Shown piece after piece: positions 1 through 8,196 of a stretch of DNA of 64,000 bases; positions within the stretch are counted from its first letter, which is position 1, and each line of letters opens with the position of its first letter. The notes beneath the pieces are model-generated. The model saw only the letters and a list, made by a program, of their open reading frames with translations. It did not search any database and was not told the origin of the DNA. The translations under genes were made by a program, and so were the position numbers. This DNA is from Anaeromyxobacter oryzae (lineage in GTDB: Bacteria > Myxococcota > Myxococcia > Myxococcales > Anaeromyxobacteraceae), in the NCBI RefSeq assembly GCF_023169945.1, contig NZ_AP025591.1:6656546-6720545 (forward strand), in the 5' to 3' direction.

Positions 1-1050
1 GTGAAGCACGCGCCCGTGGCGGAGGGCCGCTGCCTCGAGTGCCACGACGCGCACGGCGGCAACCTCCCGAACGCGATCAAGGCGGAGAGCGGGAGCGCGT
101 TCTGCCTCAAGTGCCACGACGCGAAGGCGCCCACCGGCAAGGGCACCCCTGGGCCTGCATTCCGGGTCGATCTCGCGAAGGCGGTCGTCCACGCGGCGCT
201 GAAGCGCACCGACTGCCTCGGTTGCCACGACGGCGGGCACTCGAGCGACAACCGCAAGCTGCTCAAGAAGTCCGTGGTGGAGCTCTGCTACGGCTGCCAC
301 GAGCGGAAGGACCGGTCCAAGTTCCCGCACGGCGCCGTCCTGGTCGGCGACTGCGCCGTGTGCCACGACCCGCACGCGTCCGACAACGCGAAGCTCCTGG
401 CGAAGGCGACGACGCAGGAGACGTGCTTCCTCTGCCACCAGGACGACCTGACCGGCCGGAAGGTCGTGCATGCACCGGTGGCGAAGGGCTGCGAGCAGTG
501 CCACGACCCGCACGGCGGCGCGTCGCGGTACGCGCTGAAGGGCGGCGAAGGCAAGGCGGCCTGCTACAAGTGTCACAAGCCGCTCGACGAGAAGAAGGTC
601 AAGCACGCCGCGCTCGAGCGGTACGGGTGCACCGGCTGCCACGATCCGCACGGCACCGCGAACCGTGGCCTCCTCTCGAAGAAGGTCAACGCGGTCTGCA
701 CGGCGTGCCACCCCGACCAGAAGGACGGGAGGCACGTCACCGCCATCGCCGCGGGCGGCCACCCGGTCGGCGGCGAGCTCAACGACCCGCGCCGGCCCGG
801 CCGCGACTTCTCCTGCGCGAGCTGCCACGACCCGCACGGCTCGGACAACCCGCGGCTGTTCTACTACGGGTCGAATGCGATGGAGTCGTGCGACGGGTGC
901 CACGGCGACAAGTCCGGCAAGCGCCCCGAGCTGAAGAACATCGTCTCGCGGGCGAAGCGTCCGGCGGCGACGCCGGCCAGCGGCGTCGGCGGAGGCGCGG
1001 GCGGCGGCGCAGGCGCGCCGGGCAGCGGCGCCGGGGAGGTGGTCCGGTGA
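1..1050 (+). CDS. Multiheme c-type cytochrome, 5'-truncated (12 CXXCH)
   Basis: The visible 349 residues carry twelve CXXCH heme-attachment motifs, several followed by DPHG or DPHA. This is the doubled-CXXCH type common in metal-reducing Deltaproteobacteria. There is no signal peptide, and a GTG sits exactly at base 1, so the true N-terminus almost certainly lies left of the window. The last 35 residues are a Gly/Ala/Pro-rich tail without heme motifs. The stop overlaps the GTG start of the next gene (GTGA), so the two are translationally coupled. Likely a periplasmic or outer-surface electron carrier of the locus running to 12 kb. Exact localisation cannot be told without the N-terminus. Confidence 0.9.
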   Translation: MKHAPVAEGRCLECHDAHGGNLPNAIKAESGSAFCLKCHDAKAPTGKGTPGPAFRVDLAKAVVHAALKRTDCLGCHDGGHSSDNRKLLKKSVVELCYGCHERKDRSKFPHGAVLVGDCAVCHDPHASDNAKLLAKATTQETCFLCHQDDLTGRKVVHAPVAKGCEQCHDPHGGASRYALKGGEGKAACYKCHKPLDEKKVKHAALERYGCTGCHDPHGTANRGLLSKKVNAVCTACHPDQKDGRHVTAIAAGGHPVGGELNDPRRPGRDFSCASCHDPHGSDNPRLFYYGSNAMESCDGCHGDKSGKRPELKNIVSRAKRPAATPASGVGGGAGGGAGAPGSGAGEVVR

Positions 1051-2348
1051 TCGCGTCGCTCCTCGTCGCCGCTGCGCTCGCCGCCGCGCCGCCTCCCACG
1101 GGCGCCTCCGAGGTCGTCGCGCGCGTCGACGCCGTCGTGCTCGACGCCGCGGCCGTCGCGCAGCGCGCCGCGGCGTTCGGCGCGCAGGGTGAGCACCTCG
1201 AGGCCGCGCAGGTGCTCTCGACGCTGGTGGACGAGGTGCTGCTCGCGGCGGAGGCGGAGCGGCTCGGGCTGCGGAAGGACCCGGCGTACCTCGCGCGCAT
1301 CGAGGCCACGCGGCGCCGGTTCGCCGCGGCGGCCCTGCTCGACGCGGAGGTGGCGAGCGTCGCGCCCCCGGAGTCGATGCTCCGCGAGATGTACCACGCG
1401 AGCAGCGACTTCGCGCGGCTCGAGACTCTCGCGTTCGAGACGAGCGAGGCGGCCGGCGCGGCGCGCGATCGGATCGCGAGGGGCTCCTCCTTCGCCGCGG
1501 AGGCGAAGGGCGCGGTCGTCGCGCAGCTGTACCCGACGCCCGAGAGCGCGCCGTTCCTGCTGCGCGCGCAGCTCGCGCCGGCCCTGGCGGCCGCGGTCTT
1601 CGCGGCGAAGCCCGGCGCCGTCGTCGGCCCGGTCGCCGCCGGCCCGGGCTTCACCGTCGCGCGGGTCCTCGCGATCGAGATCGGCGACGAGAAGGGGTTC
1701 GCGGCGAAGCGCGAGTCGCTCGTGGAGCACGCGAGGAAGCAGCTCGCGACCCAGGCGCGCGCGCACCTCGCGCAGAGCCTCCGGGCCGGCGCGAGGGTCC
1801 AGCTCGACGAGGCCTTCCTGAAGGGCGTGAAGGGCCTCGACGCGACGCCGGAGGAGCAGCAGCACGTCATCGCGACGGTCGGCGGGAAGCCCCTGCGATA
1901 CGGCGACGTCCTCCCGTCGATCCGCACCATCGCCGAGAGCGGCATGGGCGGACACCTGGCCGGCCCGACGGTGCGCACCCAGGTCGCCTGGCAGGAGATC
2001 GACGCGCGGCTGCTCCAGGACGTCGCCGTCGAGCGCGGGTACGACCGGCGTCCAGAGGTCGGCGCGCAGGTGCGCGGCGCGGAGCGGAACGTGCTCGCGC
2101 TCCTCGCCGCCGAGCGGATCCGGGCGGCGGCGCCGTCTCCGACGGAGGCCGAGCTGAAGGCCTTCTACGACCGGAACGCGGCCGCGCTCCGCAAGCCGCT
2201 GCAGCAGGTCATCCCCGAGGTCGCCGCCGGCGCCGCCCAGGAGAAGCGCGAGCGCTTCCTGCTCGCGCGCGTCGAGGAGCTCCGGAGGAACGCCGTCATC
2301 AAGATCGACTCCGGCGCTCTCGCGCGCGCCACGGGCGCTGCAAGATGA
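1047..2348 (+). CDS. SurA/parvulin-like periplasmic peptidyl-prolyl isomerase
   Basis: 433 residues from a GTG that overlaps the previous stop and follows a GGGGAGG ribosome-binding site. A hydrophobic Ala-rich leader (about residues 2-16) indicates export. A helical N-terminal region with VARVDAVVLD and VDEVLLAAEAERLGL resembles the SurA N-domain. A middle segment (PGAVVGPVAAGPGFTVARVL) is a typical parvulin-like C-terminal strand pattern. A second SurA-like helical region starts near VIATVGGKPL. The isomerase core is divergent, so it may act only as a chaperone. Parvulin-type genes are frequent neighbours of multiheme cytochromes, and the likely job is folding or export of cytochrome or barrel partners. 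Confidence 0.7.
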   Translation: MIASLLVAAALAAAPPPTGASEVVARVDAVVLDAAAVAQRAAAFGAQGEHLEAAQVLSTLVDEVLLAAEAERLGLRKDPAYLARIEATRRRFAAAALLDAEVASVAPPESMLREMYHASSDFARLETLAFETSEAAGAARDRIARGSSFAAEAKGAVVAQLYPTPESAPFLLRAQLAPALAAAVFAAKPGAVVGPVAAGPGFTVARVLAIEIGDEKGFAAKRESLVEHARKQLATQARAHLAQSLRAGARVQLDEAFLKGVKGLDATPEEQQHVIATVGGKPLRYGDVLPSIRTIAESGMGGHLAGPTVRTQVAWQEIDARLLQDVAVERGYDRRPEVGAQVRGAERNVLALLAAERIRAAAPSPTEAELKAFYDRNAAALRKPLQQVIPEVAAGAAQEKRERFLLARVEELRRNAVIKIDSGALARATGAAR

Positions 2349-2438
2349 ACTGGGCGTGTTGCCCCACCGTGGGTGCAGCACCCCACCTCACCACGAACAA
2401 GGGACACACCTCATCCTGTGATTGCAGGGCCTTGCACG

Positions 2439-2453
2439 TGGCATGTGGGATGC
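2439..2453 (+). promoter_or_regulatory. Possible sigma-54 (-24/-12) promoter
   Basis: TGGCATGTGGGATGC has the invariant GG and GC ten bases apart and matches TGGCACG-N4-TTGC with one mismatch in each box. It lies about 65 bases upstream of the HTH gene at 2518. Seen by eye only; chance matches are possible in GC-rich DNA. Confidence 0.4.
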
Positions 2454-2517
2454 TTGGCACCTTCGCCCGCCGGCCTCACCGCCACAATCCGCCAGATACG
2501 GTCGGCCCTCACGGACG

Positions 2518-2979
2518 ATGAAGCGTAACCCGGCACACGAGATCAGGGGCCCCGGCGGCTCGCTTCCGCTCCGTCCCGAGGACGAGGCCGCGCTCGACCT
2601 CGCGATGCTGATCGATGGCGAGACCAGCGGCCGGCCGCTCGACGAGGTCCTGCTGCAGTACGGACGCTCGCGCAGCACCTACTACGAGAAGCTGCGCCGG
2701 TTCCGCGACGGGGGGCTCGAGGGGCTCCTGGCGCGTCCGCCCGGTCCGCGCAGCCCGTGGCGCCGTCCGCTCGAGGTGGTCCGCTTCATCGTGACCACTC
2801 GGCTCAGGCACCCCGAGCGCGGCGCCGCCGCGATCGCCGGCGACCTGGAGCACCTCGGGCACGCCGTGAGCGTCCGCAGCGTGGAGCGGACGCTCACGCA
2901 GTTCGGCCTCACGCGCCCGGTGTCGCGCGTCGCGCCCGCGACCACCCCGGAGCGTAACGGGGGCCAGGGCAACCCGTGA
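2518..2979 (+). CDS. Small double helix-turn-helix protein (transposase-type DNA-binding domains)
   Basis: 153 residues. Residues about 25-65 (LDEVLLQYGRSRSTYYEKLRRFRDGGL) form a first HTH, and about 85-130 (RHPERGAAAIAGDLEHLGHAVSVRSVERTL) a second. This is the paired arrangement found at the N-terminus of IS481/IS3-type transposases and related regulators. No DDE catalytic domain follows, so it is not a complete transposase and is more likely a domesticated regulator. The ATG at 2518 is chosen because more upstream starts would run through the sigma-54-like element. No clear ribosome-binding site is seen. Its stop overlaps the GTG of the next gene, tying it to the envelope genes downstream. 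Confidence 0.6.
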   Translation: MKRNPAHEIRGPGGSLPLRPEDEAALDLAMLIDGETSGRPLDEVLLQYGRSRSTYYEKLRRFRDGGLEGLLARPPGPRSPWRRPLEVVRFIVTTRLRHPERGAAAIAGDLEHLGHAVSVRSVERTLTQFGLTRPVSRVAPATTPERNGGQGNP

Positions 2980-5429
2980 GAGCGTCGCTCGCCGTCGCGA
3001 TCGCCGCCGCCGCCGTGCTCGCCTCGCCGGCCAGCGCCGCACCCTTCCCTGCGCGCAGCGGCGAGTCCGGGCTCGTCGACGTCCCCGACGGCGAGGTCGT
3101 CGGCGTGGGCGGTGGCCTCCTCGGCGCCGAGCTCCGGCTCGATCATCCCTCCGGCGACGCGGCGACCTTCGGGCCGCTCCCGCTCTACGCCGTCGCCGGC
3201 GTCACCGATCGCGTCGAGGTCGGCCTCACGATGCGCGAGTGGGGCCAGCCGGGCGATCCGCGGCCGGCGCGCGTCCTGTTCGGCAGCGCGCTGAAGCTGC
3301 AGCTCCTCTCCGCGACCGAGGGACGTCCCGCGCTCGCGGTCGATGGCACCCTCGATCGCATCGGGTCCTCTGAGGTGCTCGGTGGCCGGCTCATCGCCTC
3401 CACGCGCCGGGCCGGCCGGCTCCGCTTCGCCGCCTTCATCGGCGGCGAGTCCGGGCGCGAGCGCGGCCTGACCTACGGCGGGGCGATCGCGCTCGTGCAC
3501 CGGAGCGACGTCGAGACGGTCCTCGAGGCGCTGAACGGGCCGCGCGGGGCGAACCTCGGCGCCGCGATCCGCTGGCGCGCCCTCTCGACGCTCGGGATGT
3601 CGCTCGGGGTGAACTACCTGCCGCGGGAGAGCGGGTTCCAGGTGAGCCTCGGGTTCGGGTTCGGGCCGCCGGGCAGGACCTCGGCGACGACCGCCGAGCC
3701 GGCTCCCTCGGCGGCGCCCGCGCAGCCGGACACCGCCGCGACGCCGGCCGCCCTCGCCTTCCGGGACGACCGCCCGAGGTTCCGCCTGCGCCTGCGCACG
3801 GGCGAGCTGCTCGGGACGGAGCCGCGCCACCTCCAGGCCGCCCCGTACGCGCCGCCGGCGCTCGCGTCGTCGACCATGCCGGGCCGCGTCGCCCCGGCGA
3901 GGGCGCCGGCGCTGTCGGTGGAGGACGTGCTCGAGTCGCAGCTGCGCGAGGCGGAGAGCCAGACCGACGCCCGCGAGCGCCGCCTCCGCGCGACCGCCGA
4001 CGCCCTCGCCTCGCGCGCGCTCGACGGCGTGGCCGAGGGTCGCCGCCTCGACGAGCGCGAGCGCTCGCTCGGGGAGCGGACGCAGCAGCTCGACGCCCGC
4101 GAGCGTCGCATCTCGTTCCGCGGCGCGCCGACCCAGCAGCAGCGCCAGCTCGAGTCGCAGGAGGCGCAGCTCGCGGCCCAGGAGCGGCAGCTCGCGGCCC
4201 AGGAGCGGAGCCTCGCGCCCGCCGTCGAGGCGGCGCAGGGCAAGGAGCAGGACGCCTCCGCACGCGAGGACGCCGAGCGGCAGGAGGTCAACCGGCTCAC
4301 CGCCTCCGCCACCTCCACCTCGAACCGCGCCCAGCAGCTCGAGCTCCGCAAGCAGGCGGTCGCCGCCAAGGGCCGGCAGCTCGCCGGACTCGAGGCGCGG
4401 CTCGTGGCGACGGGCGAGCGGATCGACGCCGTCGAGAAGACGCTCCGGGTCCGCGGCGAGCGGCTCGACGCCTCGCAGCGCCGCCTCGACGCGCGGGCCG
4501 AGCGGCTCGACCTCCTCGAGCGCCGCGCCGCGGGTCCGCAGGCCGGCCCGGAGAGCGCCGGGCCGCGGCCGGCCGATCTGCCGAAGGACGCGCGCGCCCA
4601 GAAGGACAAGGCCGTGTTCGTCATGGTCGTGAAGTCGCCGACGGCCGTCGTGAAGGAGCGCAGCGCGCAGGCCGGCGCGGCGGCCCCCGCCCCGTCCGCG
4701 GCGGCGGCCTCGGCCCACCCCGGCGTCGCCGTCGAGAAGGCGGTCGCGGCCGCCACGGTGGTCATGTTCCCGACCCCCGCGAGCCAGATCTCCGAGCTCG
4801 ACCTCGAGACCGTGGACAGCATCGCGAAGCTCGCCGCCCGCGAGAAGTGCGAGCTGCTCATCTGGGCGCGCGCGAAGGACCCGAGCCTCATGGCCGAGGC
4901 CCAGCGCCGCGCGGCGCAGATCCGGAGCCGCGTGCTCGCGGCGGCCGCGCTCGAGGAGAAGCAGATCGTCACCCGGATCACGACGCGGCCGGCCGGCCAG
5001 GGCGTCGACGTCGTGATCTCCGCGCTCCGGGACCAGCCGTCGGTCTCCCCGTCGCCCGCGGCCGACGCGCCCGCGACCCCGGCGCCGGCCCCGACGGCCC
5101 CGACTGCGCCCGCGCCGGCCCTCGTCGCCGGCGAGACCGGCCGCCGCCAGATCCGCGAGGCCGTCGTCGCGGCGCAGCCGTCCATCGAGGCCTGCGTCGC
5201 GCAGGTCCTCGAGGCCCAGCGCCTGTCGCGCGCGGAGGGCGTGCTGCGGCTCACCGTCTCGGCGCAGGGCAAGGTGACGAAGGTCGCGACCGGGACCGGC
5301 GATCTCGCCGGACCCGAGCTCGAGGCCTGCCTCTCGCAGGCGGCCGCCGCCTGGAAGTTCCCCGCGTCCGACGCCGAGTACGTGGTGGACGTGCCGATCA
5401 CGATCATCCGCGGCGGGGGGGCCCGATGA
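2976..5429 (+). CDS. Envelope protein: barrel-like N-domain, coiled coil, OmpA-like and AgmX/TonB-like C-domain
   Basis: 817 residues with a signal peptide ending near ASPASAA. Residues about 25-235 alternate polar and hydrophobic residues, like outer-membrane beta strands. Residues about 310-530 are a long Glu/Arg/Gln-rich coiled coil with repeats such as QLAAQERQLAAQERSL. An OmpA-like segment follows (about 585-690), then a Pro/Ala linker. The last 100 residues (two conserved Cys, VLRLTVSAQGKVTKV, AAAWKFP) resemble AgmX/PglI or TonB C-terminal domains, a myxobacterial feature. GTG start overlapping the HTH stop. Likely spans the periplasm and links the outer membrane or peptidoglycan to the adjacent barrel. 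Domain calls are from pattern only. Confidence 0.65.
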   Translation: MRASLAVAIAAAAVLASPASAAPFPARSGESGLVDVPDGEVVGVGGGLLGAELRLDHPSGDAATFGPLPLYAVAGVTDRVEVGLTMREWGQPGDPRPARVLFGSALKLQLLSATEGRPALAVDGTLDRIGSSEVLGGRLIASTRRAGRLRFAAFIGGESGRERGLTYGGAIALVHRSDVETVLEALNGPRGANLGAAIRWRALSTLGMSLGVNYLPRESGFQVSLGFGFGPPGRTSATTAEPAPSAAPAQPDTAATPAALAFRDDRPRFRLRLRTGELLGTEPRHLQAAPYAPPALASSTMPGRVAPARAPALSVEDVLESQLREAESQTDARERRLRATADALASRALDGVAEGRRLDERERSLGERTQQLDARERRISFRGAPTQQQRQLESQEAQLAAQERQLAAQERSLAPAVEAAQGKEQDASAREDAERQEVNRLTASATSTSNRAQQLELRKQAVAAKGRQLAGLEARLVATGERIDAVEKTLRVRGERLDASQRRLDARAERLDLLERRAAGPQAGPESAGPRPADLPKDARAQKDKAVFVMVVKSPTAVVKERSAQAGAAAPAPSAAAASAHPGVAVEKAVAAATVVMFPTPASQISELDLETVDSIAKLAAREKCELLIWARAKDPSLMAEAQRRAAQIRSRVLAAAALEEKQIVTRITTRPAGQGVDVVISALRDQPSVSPSPAADAPATPAPAPTAPTAPAPALVAGETGRRQIREAVVAAQPSIEACVAQVLEAQRLSRAEGVLRLTVSAQGKVTKVATGTGDLAGPELEACLSQAAAAWKFPASDAEYVVDVPITIIRGGGAR

Positions 5430-5440
5430 GGAGGTGCGCC

Positions 5441-7174
5441 ATGCGCCGGGTCCTCGTACCGATGGCGATCGCGACGCTGCTCGCGCCCGCCGCGCCGCGC
5501 GCGTTCGAGTGGAGCGGGCGCGTCGGCGTGCTCTACGGCCGCGACGACCAGTGGTCGCCCGCCGGCGCGAGGCTCACCGACCCGCGCCTCGATCTCGATC
5601 TCGCCCTCGACGCCGCCGGCTACTTCTACCGGCCCGGCGCGGTGGCGTACCAGGGCGGCGTCCTGTACCGGCGGCTGGCGACGAGCCTCGGCGGGCCGTC
5701 CAGGGTGGACGACGATCTGTCCTACCGGCTCCGGAGCGCGATCTTCGGCGATCCGGCGAGCCCCTTCCGGCTCGACCTCGCCGCCGATCGCGTGGACTCC
5801 GGCTCCACGTCGAGCGGCGATCAGATCGGGGACTTCAAGTCGAGGATCTACGGCGCCACCGCCACGATCGCCGTCCCCGACCGGCCCGCGGTCCAGCTCG
5901 GCTATGCCTATGACGAGCTGACCCGGGACGTCCTGACGCTCGGCCCGTCGAGCCGCACGCTGCAGACGGTCACCGCGAACGCCCAGCACGGCGCGACGGG
6001 GTACTCCTACGACGCGCGCTACCAGGGCCACCTCTCCGACGGCACGTTCGCCGCGGACAACTACGACGATCACCAGGTCGACGTGAACGCGGCCGCCAAT
6101 CTCTCGGACCCCTTCTCGCTCCAGTTCTCGGAGCACTACTTCCTCCGGCTCCCGCGCCTCGACTCGACCTTCAACCCGCGCCAGGAGACGAACTCGGCGT
6201 TCGCCTCGCTGCGATACGGCTACGGAAACGCCCCCACCGTCACGCGCCTGAACTACTCGTACGGCCACGCGGTCCAGACCGCGCCCGGCGTCGCTGACGT
6301 GGAGCGCACGTCGAACAGGATGGAGCTCTCGGTCCTCCGTAACCTCACCTCGACCTGGAGCCTGCAGGGCGACGTGAGCGGCACGTTCGCGGACGACCGG
6401 CTCGGCGTCGAGCTGCAGCGGAACTCCGGGCAGGACCTGTCCGGCACGGTCCGCTGGCGCTCCGCGACGGACACCGACTCCCTCGAGCTCCACGCCGGGC
6501 CCTCGGTGGGTCTCCTCGAGCCGAGCGGGGCCGACACGCAGCTGGCGTGGGGCGGCAGGGGCGGCGTGGCGCTCGCGCGCACCTGGGGCGAGTACCGGAC
6601 GACGCTCTCGTATGACCTCTCCTACGCGAACGGCCTCGCCGCCGAGCAGGGCTGGAGCTTCCGGCAGCAGGGGCTCGCCGGCGCCGACCGCGTCCTCGGC
6701 ATGGGCGTCCTCCGCGTGCAGGTCACCCTCTCCTCCGACCGCCACGAAAGCCCCCTCTTCGGCGCCGGCGCGAGCCGCTCCGTCTCCGGCCGCCTGGAGT
6801 ACCGCTGGGGCACGAGCACGCTCTCCGCCCAGGCGTCTCAGTCCGACGGCATCGCCGGGACCGTGACCGGCGTGAACGGCGATGGCCTGTTCCTCCCGGC
6901 CCCCTACAACACGCACGTCCGGACCGCCTCGCTCGTGGGGTCGACGCTGTTCTTCCGGCGAATCGCGGTCACCGGTCGCGCGCTCTACTCCTCCACCGAC
7001 CTGCCCGACCGCCCCGCGCTCGACGAGGGCGAGCTCTACGGCTCGGTCGATCTCGTCTACGCGGCGCTCCGGATCGGGGTCGAGGATCGCTACGTCGTCT
7101 CCGAGACGCCGGCCGGCACCGGCCGGACGAACCAGGTCCTGCTCCGGCTCTACCGGACGTTCGGCTCGCGGTAG
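5441..7174 (+). CDS. Outer-membrane beta-barrel protein (putative porin of a porin-cytochrome conduit)
   Basis: 577 residues. The ATG at 5441 is preferred over the one at 5426 because GAGGAGGTG sits 5-6 bases upstream, and it gives a clean signal peptide (MRRVLVPMAIATLLAPAAPRA). The mature protein has many alternating hydrophobic/polar strands rich in Tyr, Ser and Asn with short turns (for example SLQFSEHYFLRLP, YRTTLSYDLSYANGL), as in large outer-membrane barrels. It is close in length to MtrB/OmbB-type porins, but no family signature is recognised. It lies between an envelope-spanning protein and an NHL lipoprotein plus a 12-motif cytochrome, so a porin-cytochrome conduit is a reasonable inference. 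Confidence 0.65.
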   Translation: MRRVLVPMAIATLLAPAAPRAFEWSGRVGVLYGRDDQWSPAGARLTDPRLDLDLALDAAGYFYRPGAVAYQGGVLYRRLATSLGGPSRVDDDLSYRLRSAIFGDPASPFRLDLAADRVDSGSTSSGDQIGDFKSRIYGATATIAVPDRPAVQLGYAYDELTRDVLTLGPSSRTLQTVTANAQHGATGYSYDARYQGHLSDGTFAADNYDDHQVDVNAAANLSDPFSLQFSEHYFLRLPRLDSTFNPRQETNSAFASLRYGYGNAPTVTRLNYSYGHAVQTAPGVADVERTSNRMELSVLRNLTSTWSLQGDVSGTFADDRLGVELQRNSGQDLSGTVRWRSATDTDSLELHAGPSVGLLEPSGADTQLAWGGRGGVALARTWGEYRTTLSYDLSYANGLAAEQGWSFRQQGLAGADRVLGMGVLRVQVTLSSDRHESPLFGAGASRSVSGRLEYRWGTSTLSAQASQSDGIAGTVTGVNGDGLFLPAPYNTHVRTASLVGSTLFFRRIAVTGRALYSSTDLPDRPALDEGELYGSVDLVYAALRIGVEDRYVVSETPAGTGRTNQVLLRLYRTFGSR

Positions 7175-7179
7175 GTCCC

Positions 7180-8196
7180 ATGCGCTCGCGGTGGTCGCTC
7201 GTCTCCGTCTCCGCCCTGCTCGTCGGGGCCGGCTGTGCGCACGTCGCACCGGGGCGGCCGCCGCCCGAGGTGGCCTGGCCCGCGCCGCCCGCGGAGGCGC
7301 GCGTGCGGCTCGTCGCCGTGTTCCCCGACCCCGGCGCGCCCGCGCCGGCCCGGTCGGCCTGGCAGACGATCCTCGACGCAGTGACCGGCCGCGACCCCGT
7401 CCGTGAGGCGCACGCGTGGGTGGTGCGGCCGTTCGGTGTCGCCGGCCTGCCCGGGGGTGGGTGGGCGATCGCCGATCCCGACGGCGCGGCCGTGCTGCGT
7501 CTACCGCCGGGGTCCGAGCCGGCCCGCGTCGGCTGCCGCGGCCGGGAGTGGCAGGCCCCGATGGCGGTGGCGGCGGCGCCCGACGGAGCGCTGTGGGTCG
7601 CCGACGGGGGCGCGGCCGCGGTGGTGCGCGTCGCCCCGGACGGCAGCTGCCGCGCGACGGCGGCCGGGACGTTCGAGCGCCCGACGGGGATCGCGGTCGC
7701 GGGCGGACGGGTGTTCGTGGCGGATCCGCCGCGGCACCAGATCGTGGCGCTCGAGGCGTCGGGCGAGGTGGCTGCGCGGTTCGGCGGGCACGGCGAGGGG
7801 GACGGGGAGCTGAACTTCCCGACCGCGGTCGCCGTCGACCGCGACGGCAACCTGCTGGTCGTCGACGCGCTCAACTTCCGCATCGCGCGCTTCTCCCCGG
7901 ACGGCCGCTGGCTCGGCGCCTTCGGCGAGGCCGGCGACGCGGGCGGCGCGCTCGCCCGGCCGAAGGGCGTTGCGGTCGACGGCACGGGGCGGATCTACGT
8001 GACCGATGCGCAGCGCGACCTCGTGCTCGTCTACTCGGCGGCGGGCGCGTTCGAGGCCGCGCTCGGCGCGCCCGGCTCCGAGCCGGGCTACCTCACAATG
8101 CCCGCCGGCGTCGCGACCGCGGGGTCGCGCCTCTGCGTCGCCGACAGCCAGAACCGCCGCGTGCTCGTGTTCGAGATCCTGGGAGGCCGGTCATGA
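7180..8196 (+). CDS. NHL-repeat beta-propeller lipoprotein
   Basis: 338 residues. The N-terminus ends in the lipobox VGAGC (Cys19), so it is a predicted lipoprotein. Several NHL-type blades are visible, with the pattern PTGIAVAGGRVFVADPPRHQI, FPTAVAVDRDGNLLVVDALN and PKGVAVDGTGRIYVTDAQRD, giving about six blades. It starts five bases after the barrel gene, and its stop overlaps the ATG of the next cytochrome (ATGA). Shares the N-terminal motif WPxPPxEAR with the propeller lipoprotein at 10046, so the two are paralogues. Role unknown; NHL propellers usually mediate protein-protein contacts. Confidence 0.8.
   Translation: MRSRWSLVSVSALLVGAGCAHVAPGRPPPEVAWPAPPAEARVRLVAVFPDPGAPAPARSAWQTILDAVTGRDPVREAHAWVVRPFGVAGLPGGGWAIADPDGAAVLRLPPGSEPARVGCRGREWQAPMAVAAAPDGALWVADGGAAAVVRVAPDGSCRATAAGTFERPTGIAVAGGRVFVADPPRHQIVALEASGEVAARFGGHGEGDGELNFPTAVAVDRDGNLLVVDALNFRIARFSPDGRWLGAFGEAGDAGGALARPKGVAVDGTGRIYVTDAQRDLVLVYSAAGAFEAALGAPGSEPGYLTMPAGVATAGSRLCVADSQNRRVLVFEILGGRS

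Noticed and set aside
39..1046. Extension of the SurA-like frame back over the first cytochrome
   Set aside because: This part is Arg-rich and overlaps twelve CXXCH motifs in another frame. The GTG at 1047 has a good ribosome-binding site and begins a signal peptide.
2518..2979. Active insertion sequence
   Set aside because: Only the HTH half is present; no DDE domain, no terminal inverted repeats found nearby.
3614..7249. A 1,211-codon minus-strand frame
   Set aside because: Shadow of the envelope and barrel genes; no domain, no ribosome-binding site, extreme Arg/Ala composition.
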